Assembly (NCBI GenBank): GCA_051880615.1
Contig: JBJEOH010000059.1
Coordinates: forward strand, 23,736-87,735
DNA length: 64,000 nucleotides
Direction: 5' to 3'
From: UBA7067 sp051880615
GTDB taxonomy: Bacteria > Bacillota > Clostridia > Oscillospirales > Acutalibacteraceae
Positions 35,946 to 44,548 of the stretch are shown in pieces. Position numbers and translations under genes: made by a program. Each line of letters opens with the position of its first letter. The first letter of the stretch is position 1. The notes under the pieces were generated by a model. That model saw only the letters and a program-made list of their open reading frames with translations. It was not told the DNA's origin and made no database searches.

Positions 35946-36896
35946 TTATTTGTTGTTTGGTTTTCTATCGTTTCTCTCATTGTTTGATACATTGATTCTT
36001 TCATCTTCCTTAACAAAGGTCGCTGCATCAAATTTTTGACATATAGATGAAACATACTCTGCAATTACAGCCGAAACAATAAGCAAAACTCCGCCGAAAA
36101 GCAATATAAGCGGTATGGCTGCGGTAAAGCTGTTCCACATAACAATTTTCATAATCAGGGTTACGATACCTGCAATTATTGAAACTGCACCGCCGTAAAA
36201 TCCAAACATAGAAACAAGCCTTATTGCTCCCTTAGGATATGTAGTCATTGAAGCCATAGCGTGGTCATACTTTTGTGAAAAGCTGCTGCCCGGCGCTGCC
36301 TTTGACGGAATATATGGAAGCACCATATAGCTTAAGCCAAGAGCGTTTATCACGCTTCTTATCTGCATATTTTTGTATGCCTTACTTGTTATTGTTTTTA
36401 CAAAGCTCCTGTCATACAAGCAGAAGTTTGTAAACTGCTTCATTGTTTTTGTTCCTGTGGCCGAGAAAATAATATTGCAATACAGATTTCGGAGTCCGTT
36501 GAAAATCGGGTTTGTACCGCCCTTTGATTTTGCGCCTACTATTATTTTGCTGCCATCCTCCCAAAGCTCAATAAACTTTGGAACAGCCGCAACAGGATGT
36601 GAACGGTCGGGCTTCATTGTAATAACACAGTTGCCCTCGGCAATCGTCATACCGTATTTTGCTGCAAGCTCAAAACCGTAATCGGCAACGGTATAAACAC
36701 ATTTTACCTTTTGCGTAATCTCACACAATCGCGCAAGATAGGACTTGGTCTGATCGCTTGAATTATTATCGACAAATATAATTTCATAGTCATACTGCGT
36801 AATTTTTGTTTCGCAAGTGTCAATAAGCTCCTTTGCAAAGCTCAATACCGAGTCCTGATTATTATGTGTCGGAACAATTATACTTATCTTGCTCAT
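35946..36896 (-). CDS. Family 2 glycosyltransferase with C-terminal membrane segments
   Basis: A 316-residue protein of the DPM1/GtrB-like type. The GT-A fold starts SKISIIVPTHNNQDSVLSFA; the DxD-like FVDNNSSDQT and MKPDRSHPV follow. Two membrane helices lie near residues 230-285 (VSIIAGIVTLIMKIVMW and LLFGGVLLIVSAVIAEYV). Such enzymes usually put a sugar on polyprenyl phosphate; donor and acceptor are unknown here. It has its own promoter and no polysaccharide genes around it. Confidence 0.85.
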   Translation of the reverse strand: MSKISIIVPTHNNQDSVLSFAKELIDTCETKITQYDYEIIFVDNNSSDQTKSYLARLCEITQKVKCVYTVADYGFELAAKYGMTIAEGNCVITMKPDRSHPVAAVPKFIELWEDGSKIIVGAKSKGGTNPIFNGLRNLYCNIIFSATGTKTMKQFTNFCLYDRSFVKTITSKAYKNMQIRSVINALGLSYMVLPYIPSKAAPGSSFSQKYDHAMASMTTYPKGAIRLVSMFGFYGGAVSIIAGIVTLIMKIVMWNSFTAAIPLILLFGGVLLIVSAVIAEYVSSICQKFDAATFVKEDERINVSNNERNDRKPNNK

Positions 36897-36966
36897 AGTC
36901 CTACTCCTTTATCTGTCAGTATATATGTTTTCCTCTTCTCAATTCTATGAATATATATCTCAGTTT

Positions 36967-36995
36967 ATTATAACCCAAAACAAGATTTATTGCAA
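36967..36995 (-). promoter_or_regulatory. sigma-A promoter of the glycosyltransferase gene
   Basis: TTGCAA (36990-36995) and exact TATAAT (36967-36972), 17-base spacer, about 70 bases upstream of the ATG. Confidence 0.75.
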
Positions 36996-37050
36996 TCAAA
37001 TGCGCAAACTTTAGCGAAAAAATATTATTTTTGCTGCTATATATACAAAT

Positions 37051-37081
37051 ACTGCCTGCCGAAAAACAAACGACAGGCAGT
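37051..37081 (-). terminator. Terminator of the polyamine operon
   Basis: Eleven-base-pair hairpin, arms ACTGCCTGTCG and CGGCAGGCAGT on the minus strand with a T-rich loop, seven bases after the aguB stop. The following ATTTGTATATA is only moderately U-rich. Confidence 0.7.
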
Positions 37082-37087
37082 CAGATA

Positions 37088-37966
37088 TTATTTTTCTGTC
37101 AGAATTTTATAGCAACACGGTCGGCGGTCGCGGAAAACGCCCCAGCCAAGACGGTTTTCATAAATTTTATCCAAATCAAATTCAGCGGAAATTACAGTCA
37201 GAGTATCTCGTGAAGCCTCGGCGATAATTTCGCCTGTTTCGTCAGTTATGAATGAGCTGCCGTAGAAAACAAGCGCCGAGCTTTGATTGCCGTTTTCGTC
37301 ACAGGGTTTTACTTCATCTCTGCCGATTCGGTTAGCAGCTATAACGGGGATTACATTCGCAACAGAGTGACCTTGCATACATCTTTGCCAGCGGCGCATA
37401 CTGTCGCACTCTAAAATTGGCTCAGAGCCTATGGCTGTCGGGTAGAAAATAAGCTCTGCACCGTTCAATGTGAGTGCTCTTGCAGTTTCGGGAAACCACT
37501 GATCCCAGCAGATTCCGACACCCACTACAGCATACTTTGTTTTGAATGTGATAAAGCCTGTGTCACCGGGAATGAAATAGAACTTTTCCTGATAATAATG
37601 ATCATCGGGAATATGGGTTTTGCGGTAAACACCCAAAATCTCACCGTCGGCGTCTATGACGGCTACAGAGTTGAAAAGCCTGTTTCCGTCACGCTCATAA
37701 AAGCTTACGATTATAACGGCAGAAAGCTCGGCTGCAACCTTTTTAAAACGGATAACAGCGTCGTTTTCATCAACAGGCTTTGCAAATGCGTAATAATCAT
37801 ATCGCCGTTCCTGACAAAAATACTGCCGCTCAAAAAGCTCCGGCAATAAAATAATATTTGCGCCGTCAGCTGCGGCTGCCCTGACCAGCTTTTCTGCGTT
37901 AGCTATATTCTCATTTACATCGGTTGTGCATTGCATCTGCACAGCCGCAACCTTAACCTTTCTCAT
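37088..37966 (-). CDS. aguB: N-carbamoylputrescine amidase
   Basis: Nitrilase-family enzyme that hydrolyses N-carbamoylputrescine to putrescine, CO2 and ammonia. The Glu-Lys-Cys triad is visible in LLPELFERQYF, YRKTHIPDD and VGICWDQWFPE. The length is 292 residues from the ATG at 37966, 11 bases after AAAGGGGA. It is the last gene of the polyamine operon and completes the agmatine-to-putrescine step begun by aguA. A 120-bp inverted-repeat element separates it from aguA. Confidence 0.95.
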   Translation of the reverse strand: MRKVKVAAVQMQCTTDVNENIANAEKLVRAAAADGANIILLPELFERQYFCQERRYDYYAFAKPVDENDAVIRFKKVAAELSAVIIVSFYERDGNRLFNSVAVIDADGEILGVYRKTHIPDDHYYQEKFYFIPGDTGFITFKTKYAVVGVGICWDQWFPETARALTLNGAELIFYPTAIGSEPILECDSMRRWQRCMQGHSVANVIPVIAANRIGRDEVKPCDENGNQSSALVFYGSSFITDETGEIIAEASRDTLTVISAEFDLDKIYENRLGWGVFRDRRPCCYKILTEK

Positions 37967-38035
37967 ACAAAACAATATCCCCTTTCTTTGATTGCCGTTA
38001 ACATCATCAACTTACGCACGGAATTGATAACGAGG

Positions 38036-38155
38036 TTGTAGGGAACTGGCTTGCCTGTTCCGGCTCGAGCCACAGAGTGTTATACTCTATTCTGATTTTA
38101 TAGAGCATTGCAGTAACTGCGACTATCCCGGAACGGTCAAGACCGTTCCCTACAA
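38036..38155. repeat. 120-bp MITE-like element with 28-bp terminal inverted repeats
   Basis: Left arm 38036-38063 and right arm 38128-38155 begin TTGTAGGGAAC and end in the mirror image; 24 of 28 bases match. The right arm also contains its own hairpin GAACGGTC / GACCGTTC. The unit has no coding frame. No clear target duplication flanks it (CGAGG on the left, ACATT on the right). It lies in the aguA-aguB gap, where it would be transcribed into a long hairpin. Confidence 0.75.
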
Positions 38156-38181
38156 ACATTTTCGGACTACAATTTCTTAAG

Positions 38182-39321
38182 TTAACAGCATTGGTCTGTC
38201 AGCGGAATCTGCTGCGTTATACAGTGGATATTTCCGCCGCCGAGTATTATATCTCTTGCGTAAATCGGCACAATTTCACGATCAGGGCATACTGCCCTCA
38301 TTATCCGCACGGCATCACGGTCGCTGTCAGTATTTTCTCCGCCGAACTGCGGAAGTATAACCGCATTATTGCAGAAATAGAAATTCACATATGAAGCCGC
38401 CAATCGCTCGCCTGCTTCACGCACATCCTCGCCCGGCTCAAAATCATAGCCGAGCAAATCTTCCTGTGATACACAAACAGGTGTTTTCGGAATCGGCAGC
38501 TTGTGAACCTTTATCTTTCTGCCCTTAGCGTCAACCGAGCTTTCAAGGACATCAATACAAGCCTTTGATATTTCATACTGAGGGTCTTTTTCATCGTCAC
38601 ACCACGCAAGCACAACCTCTGAGGGTGCGACAAAGGCGCATATATTGTCGATATGTCCGTTTGTTTCATCGTTGTATATTCCCTTTGGCAGCCAGATGAT
38701 TTTTGAAACACCGAGATATGCTCTGAGCTTATCCTCGATTTCACTTTTAGAAAGCTGAGGATTTCTGCCGGGACTTAACAGACATTCCTCGGTTGTAATA
38801 AGCGTTCCCTCGCCGTCAGTATGGATTGAGCCGCCCTCAAGCACAAAGGGATGTGCGTTATAAAGGTCAATGCCCTTTATTTTGCAAAGCTGATATGGGA
38901 TTTTATCATCATTTCCCCACGATGCGTAAAGTCCGTCATATTCGCCGCCCCAAGCGTTGAATTGCCAGTCAACCGCCCTTAATGCTTCTTTGTCGTTTAC
39001 CAAAAAGGTCGGTGCAGTATCCCTTGCCCACGCGTCATCGGAGTTTATATTGAGAATTTCAACATTATTCAAGTTTAAGAGTGCTTTCTGAGCCGACTGA
39101 AGCTGATTATCCCCTGCAAGGACTATCACCTTTTCGTGCTTTGATATTTCGCTTATTATCTCTGTAAAAACTCGCTGTGCGGCTTTTGCCTGATAGCACC
39201 ACGAACCCGTTCTGTAGGGCCATATCATTATAGTTGCGCTGTGTTTTGAAAATTCGGCAGGCATATAAAAGCCGTCGTTTACAGGAAGATGATTTTTGTC
39301 AAAATAATCGAATTGAGCCAT
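38182..39321 (-). CDS. aguA: Agmatine deiminase
   Basis: Converts agmatine to N-carbamoylputrescine and ammonia. The guanidine-modifying fold is recognisable by WARDTAPTFLVN, EGGSIHTDGEGT, NDETNGHIDN (catalytic His) and the C-terminal active Cys in GGGNIHCITQQIP. The length of 379 residues is normal. The start codon overlaps the nspC stop by one base. It takes the product of SpeA and passes it to AguB. Confidence 0.96.
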   Translation of the reverse strand: MAQFDYFDKNHLPVNDGFYMPAEFSKHSATIMIWPYRTGSWCYQAKAAQRVFTEIISEISKHEKVIVLAGDNQLQSAQKALLNLNNVEILNINSDDAWARDTAPTFLVNDKEALRAVDWQFNAWGGEYDGLYASWGNDDKIPYQLCKIKGIDLYNAHPFVLEGGSIHTDGEGTLITTEECLLSPGRNPQLSKSEIEDKLRAYLGVSKIIWLPKGIYNDETNGHIDNICAFVAPSEVVLAWCDDEKDPQYEISKACIDVLESSVDAKGRKIKVHKLPIPKTPVCVSQEDLLGYDFEPGEDVREAGERLAASYVNFYFCNNAVILPQFGGENTDSDRDAVRIMRAVCPDREIVPIYARDIILGGGNIHCITQQIPLTDQCC

Positions 39322-40448
39322 TATGATAATCTCTCTTTAAAATCGTTATAGGAAAACTGCCTTACTATCTCGCAGTTGTCATCATCGTGCATAAGAATAA
39401 TTGACGGCAGAGGCATACCGTTGAAGGTGTTGTTCTTGACCATTGAGTAAATCGCCATATCCTCAAAAATCAGTCTGTCGCCTATCTCTATCTCTTCATC
39501 AAAGCTGTAGTCCCCGATAACATCGCCTGCAAGACAGGTGCAGGAGGACAGACGGTAGGTGTACTTTTTCTCATTCGGCTTACCGCTGTTTTTAAGCGGC
39601 GGTCTGTACGGCATTTCAAGCACATCGGGCATATGACAGGCGGCTGAGGTATCAAGTATTAAAATATCAAGTCCGTTATGGACAATATCCATAACCTCAG
39701 TCACAAGATAGCCTGCATTGAGCGCGACAGCCTCGCCGGGTTCAAGATAAACCTCGACATCGTATTTCTGCTTGATATATATAATCAGCTCTTCAAGTGC
39801 CTTTATATCATAATCATCTCTGGTTATGTGATGACCGCCGCCGAGATTCAGCCACTTGGCGTTGTAAAAATATTTACCGAAGCTTTTTTCAACCGCTTCA
39901 AAGGTTTTTACCAAATCGTCGGAGTTCTGCTCGCACAGAGTATGAAAATGAAAGCCATCCACATTTGTGAGTAAATCGGGTCTGAAATTCGCCTTAGTTA
40001 CGCCGAGTCGTGAACCAAAAGCGCACGGGTCGTAGATTTCGTGCCCCTCCTGAGTTGAAAACTCGGGGTTCAGGCGGATTCCAACGCTCAGTTTATTCTT
40101 TTCCCAAACAGGTCTGAATTTTTCAAGCTGAGAAAAGGAGTTGAACACAATATGCTTGCAGATTTTTGCAAGCTCCTCAAATTCGCTGTCCTTAAACGCA
40201 GGAGCGAAAACATGGGTTTCCTTGCCAAAGCACTCATACCCGAGCCTTGCTTCGTACAGTCCGCTTGCAGTAGTGCCGCTTAAATATTTACTTATCAGCG
40301 GATAGGTGCAGAAGGCTGAAAAAGCCTTTTGTGCAAGCAGAAGTTTACAGCCTGTTCTGTCCTGAACGCCCTTAAGGATTTCAAGATTTTTTATGAGTGC
40401 CTGTTCGTCAATAACATAGCACGGAGTCGGTAATTCTGAAAATTTCAT
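39321..40448 (-). CDS. nspC: Carboxynorspermidine/carboxyspermidine decarboxylase
   Basis: PLP enzyme of the alanine-racemase-like fold III that decarboxylates carboxyspermidine to spermidine. The PLP lysine lies in LLLAQKAFSAF near residue 41; the other half-site is in SSCTCLAGDV near residue 305. GFHFHTLCEQ and LNLGGGHHI are family blocks. The length of 375 residues is normal. It pairs with the dehydrogenase directly upstream, from which it is five bases away. Confidence 0.95.
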   Translation of the reverse strand: MKFSELPTPCYVIDEQALIKNLEILKGVQDRTGCKLLLAQKAFSAFCTYPLISKYLSGTTASGLYEARLGYECFGKETHVFAPAFKDSEFEELAKICKHIVFNSFSQLEKFRPVWEKNKLSVGIRLNPEFSTQEGHEIYDPCAFGSRLGVTKANFRPDLLTNVDGFHFHTLCEQNSDDLVKTFEAVEKSFGKYFYNAKWLNLGGGHHITRDDYDIKALEELIIYIKQKYDVEVYLEPGEAVALNAGYLVTEVMDIVHNGLDILILDTSAACHMPDVLEMPYRPPLKNSGKPNEKKYTYRLSSCTCLAGDVIGDYSFDEEIEIGDRLIFEDMAIYSMVKNNTFNGMPLPSIILMHDDDNCEIVRQFSYNDFKERLS

Positions 40449-40452
40449 AGCA

Positions 40453-41712
40453 TCACTCTACAGTAACAGGGTTTTCGTCCACTACCCAAGGAAGTCCGAA
40501 TTTGTTAAGCGCCTCCATATACGGGTCGGGATCAAACTCCTCAACATTGTAAACGCCCGGCTTTTTCCACTGTCCTGTCAGCACAAGCGACGCGCCAATC
40601 ATAGCAGGAACGCCTGTTGTATAGGAAACAGCCTGAGAGCCTACCTCCTTGTAGCACTCCTGATGGTCGCACATATTGTATATATAAATTGTCTTTTCCT
40701 TGCCGTCCTTTATTCCGGTGAAGATACAGCCGATGTTTGTTTTACCCTTTGTTCTCGGTCCGAGCGACGCAGGGTCCGGCAGGAGCTGCTTCAAGAACTG
40801 TATCGGCACTATCTCTCTGCCCTCATACATAACAGGCTCGGTTGAAAGCATACCGACATTTTCAAGGCACTGCATATGTGTGAGATAGCTCTGTCCGAAG
40901 GTCATAAAGAAGCGAATGCGCTTTACATTCGGGATATTCTTTGCAAGGGATTCAATCTCCTCATGGTGGAGCAGGTACATATCCTTTTGTCCTACACCGT
41001 CAAAGTTGTATTCCCTCTTAATCTCCATCGGCTTTGTTTCAACCCACTTGCCGTTTTCCCAGTATGAGCCGTTAGCTGAAACCTCACGCAGATTTATTTC
41101 GGGGTTAAAGTTTGTGGCAAACGGATAGCCATGGTCGCCGCCGTTGCAGTCTAAAATATCTATATAATGAATTTCATCAAAATAGTGCTTCAGAGCATAT
41201 GCTGTAAATACGCTTGTAACACCGGGATCAAAGCCTGTGCCGAGAAGTGCGGTTATGCCTGCTTTTTCAAATTTCTCTTTATATGCCCACTGATATGAGT
41301 AGTCAAAATAAGCGGTAAAGCCAAGCTCCTTACAACGCTTTTCATAATTCTCTCTCCACTGCGGCTCGGTAATATCCTCAGGCTCGTAATTTGCGGTGTC
41401 GATATAATCAACCTTTGTTTCAAGGCAGGCATCCATTATTGTGAGATCCTGATAAGGGAGCGCAAGGTTCAATACAGCCTGCGGCTTATAATCGTTTATG
41501 AGCTTAACAAGCTCGTCCTTATTGTCAGCGTCAACCTGAGCAGTTGTGATTATAGTCCTGGTTGTAGATTGAAGCTTTTCCTTAAGTGCATCGCACTTTG
41601 ATTTCGTTCTGCTTGCTATACATATTTCAGTGAACACCTCGCTGTTCTGACAGCATTTGTGAATTGCAACGCTTGCAACACCGCCGCAGCCGATAATTAA
41701 AAGTCTGCTCAT
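40453..41712 (-). CDS. Carboxynorspermidine/carboxyspermidine dehydrogenase
   Basis: Saccharopine-dehydrogenase-like enzyme (Lys1/CASDH) that condenses putrescine or diaminopropane with aspartate semialdehyde and reduces the imine with NADPH. The Rossmann motif LLIIGCGGVASVAIHKC is at the N-terminus, and GTGFDPGVTSVFTAYA is a family block. An ATG at 41724 overlaps the speE stop (ATGA), but the ATG at 41712 fits the homologous start MSRLLIIGCG and leaves room for AAAGGA; the choice is not certain. The product has 419 residues. Usually called CASDH or NspD-type. Confidence 0.92.
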   Translation of the reverse strand: MSRLLIIGCGGVASVAIHKCCQNSEVFTEICIASRTKSKCDALKEKLQSTTRTIITTAQVDADNKDELVKLINDYKPQAVLNLALPYQDLTIMDACLETKVDYIDTANYEPEDITEPQWRENYEKRCKELGFTAYFDYSYQWAYKEKFEKAGITALLGTGFDPGVTSVFTAYALKHYFDEIHYIDILDCNGGDHGYPFATNFNPEINLREVSANGSYWENGKWVETKPMEIKREYNFDGVGQKDMYLLHHEEIESLAKNIPNVKRIRFFMTFGQSYLTHMQCLENVGMLSTEPVMYEGREIVPIQFLKQLLPDPASLGPRTKGKTNIGCIFTGIKDGKEKTIYIYNMCDHQECYKEVGSQAVSYTTGVPAMIGASLVLTGQWKKPGVYNVEEFDPDPYMEALNKFGLPWVVDENPVTVE

Positions 41713-41720
41713 CTTATTTA

Positions 41721-42602
41721 TCATTCCTTTCTGTTTTCCTTTCCCTCCTCCTGCTCAAGCAGGTCCTCGACATACTTTGGAAGCATAAATGCGCCGAGGT
41801 GAAGGTTTGTTGAATAATACCAAGTTTCTATATTTCTTTTATTCCACCGCTTGGCGTTAAAATCCTTAAGCGGATGATATTTTTTTGATGCAAAGCCAAA
41901 CAGCCAATAGCCAGCCGCGCAGGTCGGGATATGCGCCTGATACACACGGCTTATCGGGAAGCTTTTGAACACTCGCTTGTGCATTGCGCGGCAAGCCTCC
42001 TCGTCCTCGTCATAGAACGGACTGCCGTGCTGATAAACCATTATTCCGTCGTCCTTGAGTGCCTTATAACAGCTGCCGTAAAACTCCTTAGTAAAAAGCC
42101 CCTCTGTATGTCCGAATGGGTCGGTAGCATCGTTAATAATCAGGTCGTATTCGTCGTGACAGGTGCGCAAAAACCTGAGTCCGTCCTGATAGTAGATATT
42201 CACCCTCTCATCGTCAAGACCCTTTGAGTTATCCGGGAAGTATTTTTTGCACACCTCGACAAACATTTCGTCAGGCTCGACAACATCTATAACCTCGATT
42301 TCGTCATAGTGTGAAAGCTCTCTCGCCACGCCGCCGTCACCTCCGCCGATAACAAGAACCTTCTTTACATCAGGGTGAACCGCCATAGGGACATGGACTA
42401 TCATTTCATCGTATGTGAACTCGTCCTTTTCGGAAAAAATCACATTGCCGTCGGAGGTTAAAAACCGTCCGAACTCCGCCGACTCGAAAACATCTATTCT
42501 TTGAAAATCGCTTTTACCGCCGAAAAGCTGTTTGTCAACTCTTATTGAAAGCTCCACATTATCGGTATGTCTTTCAGAAAACCAAAATTCCAATACATTC
42601 AC
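41721..42602 (-). CDS. speE: Spermidine synthase-like aminopropyltransferase
   Basis: Aminopropyltransferase of 293 residues. The N-terminal beta domain starts LEFWFSERHTDNVELSI; the SAM-type fold has VLVIGGGDGGVARELSHY, a Glu in VIDVVEPDE and NDATDPFGHTEGLF (usual family form DSTDPxGPA), then YQHGSPFYD. No speD (AdoMet decarboxylase) is in the window, so the aminopropyl donor would have to come from a speD elsewhere. It sits between speA and the dehydrogenase, partly duplicating their function. Acceptor could be putrescine or agmatine. Confidence 0.92.
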   Translation of the reverse strand: MNVLEFWFSERHTDNVELSIRVDKQLFGGKSDFQRIDVFESAEFGRFLTSDGNVIFSEKDEFTYDEMIVHVPMAVHPDVKKVLVIGGGDGGVARELSHYDEIEVIDVVEPDEMFVEVCKKYFPDNSKGLDDERVNIYYQDGLRFLRTCHDEYDLIINDATDPFGHTEGLFTKEFYGSCYKALKDDGIMVYQHGSPFYDEDEEACRAMHKRVFKSFPISRVYQAHIPTCAAGYWLFGFASKKYHPLKDFNAKRWNKRNIETWYYSTNLHLGAFMLPKYVEDLLEQEEGKENRKE

Positions 42603-42611
42603 TCCAAGACT

Positions 42612-44060
42612 TTATTTTAAAACATTGAGTCGCTCAATATACGGGTCCTCTGTGCCCTGCATTGAGCAGCCCTTTTCCTTAGCATAATTAATATACTCAA
42701 TAATCTCGTCTGTTATCATCTCGCCCGGCGATAAAATCGGTATTCCCGGCGGATAGCACATTACAAATTCACTGCATATTCTGCCCGAGGTCTGAGCAAT
42801 CGGCAGAGATTCCTTTTCGGCATAGAAAGCGTCTCTCGGCGTTGCGGCGACAATCGGCGCAATATACTCCATACTGAGCATCTTCTCGTTGCTCTTGGAA
42901 TACAGCCGCTTAATATCGACAAGCGCACCTACAAGCCGTTCAATGTCCTGTATTCTGTCGCCTATTGAGATATAAGCAAGAATGTTTCCTATATCGCCGA
43001 ACTCAATCTGAATATCGTATTCATCGCGCAAAAGGTCGTACACCTCAATGCCTGCAAGACCGATATCGCGGGTATAGACAGACAGCTTTGTAACATCAAA
43101 GGCATAAACGCTTTTTCCGTTTGTAAGCTCCTGACCGTAGGCATAATAGCCGCCGATCTCGTTTATTTCGTTTCTGGCGTATTCTGCCATTCTTATAACC
43201 TTTGAGAAAGACTCCTTGCCCTTTAATGCAAGATTACGGCGTGAAATATCAAGGCTTGACAGAAGAAGATATGAGGCACTGGTAGTCTGTGTGAGGTTAA
43301 TTATCTGCGACACATACTCCCATTTCACACCTGTATTCGTCAGCAAAAACGAGCTTTGCGTGAGGCTTCCGCCTGACTTATGCATCGAAACTGCCGCTAA
43401 ATCTGCGCCTGCCTCCATAGCCGACACGGGAAGCTCGTCCGAGAAATAAAAGTGCGTTCCGTGCGCTTCATCAACAAGCACCTTCATACCGTGTTCGTGA
43501 GCAACTTTAACGATTGCCCTTAAATCGGAGCAGATACCGTAATATGTCGGGTTATTCACAAAAACCGCAACGGCGTCGGGATTTTCCTTTATTGCCTGCT
43601 CAATCTGTGAAATATCCATTCCGAGTGAAATTCCGATTTTTGAATCAACCTCAGGATTAACATATGCAGGAACACCGCCGCAAAGCACCAGCGCATTGAT
43701 GACGCTTTTGTGTACATTTCGCGGCAGAATTATCTTATCGCCTGCCTTGCAGACAGACCATATCATACTCTGAACAGACGAGGTTGTACCGCCGACCATA
43801 AAAAAGGCGTGAGCCGCACCGAATGCGTCTGCGGCAAGCTCCTCAGCCTCCATAATAACCGAAACAGGATGGCAGAGGTTGTCAAGCGGCTTCATTGAAT
43901 TAACATCAAGGCCTACACACTTTTCACCGAGCAGCTCAACAAGCTCCCTATTTCCTCTGCCGCGCTTATGACCCGGCACATCAAACGGAACTACACGCTG
44001 TTTTCTGAATTTTTGCAAAGCCTCGTATATAGGGGCTTTTCTTTGAGCATCTATATTCAT
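42612..44060 (-). CDS. speA: Arginine decarboxylase (Orn/Lys/Arg decarboxylase family)
   Basis: PLP fold I decarboxylase that makes agmatine from arginine; the arginine assignment follows from aguA and aguB downstream. Key parts: DVPGHKRGRGN near residue 30, MVGGTTSSVQSMIW, NPTYYGICSD, DEAHGTHFYFSDELP, and the PLP lysine in SMHKSGGSLTQSS near residue 230. The ATG at 44060 has AAAGGA six bases upstream (482 residues). It is the first gene of the operon and is preceded by a long structured leader with an intrinsic terminator. Confidence 0.93.
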   Translation of the reverse strand: MNIDAQRKAPIYEALQKFRKQRVVPFDVPGHKRGRGNRELVELLGEKCVGLDVNSMKPLDNLCHPVSVIMEAEELAADAFGAAHAFFMVGGTTSSVQSMIWSVCKAGDKIILPRNVHKSVINALVLCGGVPAYVNPEVDSKIGISLGMDISQIEQAIKENPDAVAVFVNNPTYYGICSDLRAIVKVAHEHGMKVLVDEAHGTHFYFSDELPVSAMEAGADLAAVSMHKSGGSLTQSSFLLTNTGVKWEYVSQIINLTQTTSASYLLLSSLDISRRNLALKGKESFSKVIRMAEYARNEINEIGGYYAYGQELTNGKSVYAFDVTKLSVYTRDIGLAGIEVYDLLRDEYDIQIEFGDIGNILAYISIGDRIQDIERLVGALVDIKRLYSKSNEKMLSMEYIAPIVAATPRDAFYAEKESLPIAQTSGRICSEFVMCYPPGIPILSPGEMITDEIIEYINYAKEKGCSMQGTEDPYIERLNVLK

Positions 44061-44100
44061 CTGTTTTCCTTTCAGCTTTACATACACTCGCCATAAACAA

Positions 44101-44126
44101 CAAAAAGGCGGTGCAATGCACCGCCT
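44101..44126 (-). terminator. Intrinsic terminator in the speA leader
   Basis: Perfect hairpin GGCGGTGC-ATT-GCACCGCC followed by TTTTTG, ending 41 bases before the speA start codon. Since it lies between the promoter and the first gene, it must be read through or avoided for the operon to be expressed. Twenty-odd bases upstream is another hairpin, ACGCT / AGCGT (44145-44164), followed by TTTTG. Confidence 0.88.
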
Positions 44127-44204
44127 GTGAGTCTTTAAATCAAAACGCTCCGCTTCTGTAGCGTCAAGCTTATAATTATGAGGTTTCCGTTTTTCAGCCT
44201 TTCA

Positions 44205-44392
44205 GCAAATATACGATACTACTCTTATTGACCGTTTCACAAGTGATGTGTGCAAAGCACTGATTATAAAGTAATCAACTTATAAAATTTGAGCTTTTAA
44301 CTCAATCAATAATGTGGCTTTCGCCACCCTCGGCAGTTGACCCGCCCGAGCCGCTTGGGCTTAACTTGCAGTGCAAGTGGTCATATATTTGC
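44205..44392 (-). ncRNA. Structured RNA domain in the leader of the polyamine operon (candidate riboswitch)
   Basis: A 188-base domain closed by a 12-bp stem: GCAAATATATGA (44381-44392) pairs fully with TCGTATATTTGC (44205-44216), one G-U pair. Inside are: ACTTG / CAAGT; GCCC / GGGC; a perfect GTGGC-GAAA-GCCAC GNRA hairpin (44314-44327); TTGAGTT / AGCTCAA; GATTA / TAATC; and GTGC / GCAC. Upstream of the closing stem is ACCGA / TCGGT. There is no coding frame with a ribosome site. It lies between the promoter and the terminator before speA. It could be a riboswitch or a separate ncRNA; its layout faintly recalls the raiA-motif class, which I cannot verify. Confidence 0.7.
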
Positions 44393-44452
44393 ATGAAAAC
44401 AGAAACACTATTTGTCACGCTATGTCACCGAAATCAATCGGTTACCTTAGTA

Positions 44453-44481
44453 ATAATATAGCAATTTTGTTGTTTTGTCAA
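44453..44481 (-). promoter_or_regulatory. sigma-A promoter of the polyamine operon leader
   Basis: Exact TTGACA (44476-44481) and TATTAT (44453-44458), 17-base spacer. The transcript would start near 44446, giving a leader of about 345 bases before the terminator. The gap 44061-44548 thus holds the leader terminator, the structured RNA, this promoter and the V-ATPase terminator. Confidence 0.85.
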
Positions 44482-44503
44482 GACATAGCAAAGTAAAAGC
44501 AAA

Positions 44504-44536
44504 GTAAAAACCGACCGAAGAAAAATATTCGGTCGG
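44504..44536 (-). terminator. Terminator of the V-ATPase operon
   Basis: Perfect 9-bp stem CCGACCGAA / TTCGGTCGG on the minus strand followed by TTTTTA, 12 bases after the subunit D stop. Confidence 0.9.
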
Positions 44537-44548
44537 CTAAAAGTAATA

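Noticed and set aside
44101..44126. The hairpin before speA as terminator of the V-ATPase operon
   Set aside because: The V-ATPase operon already ends at the strong terminator 44504-44536, and a promoter lies between, so this hairpin belongs to the speA leader.
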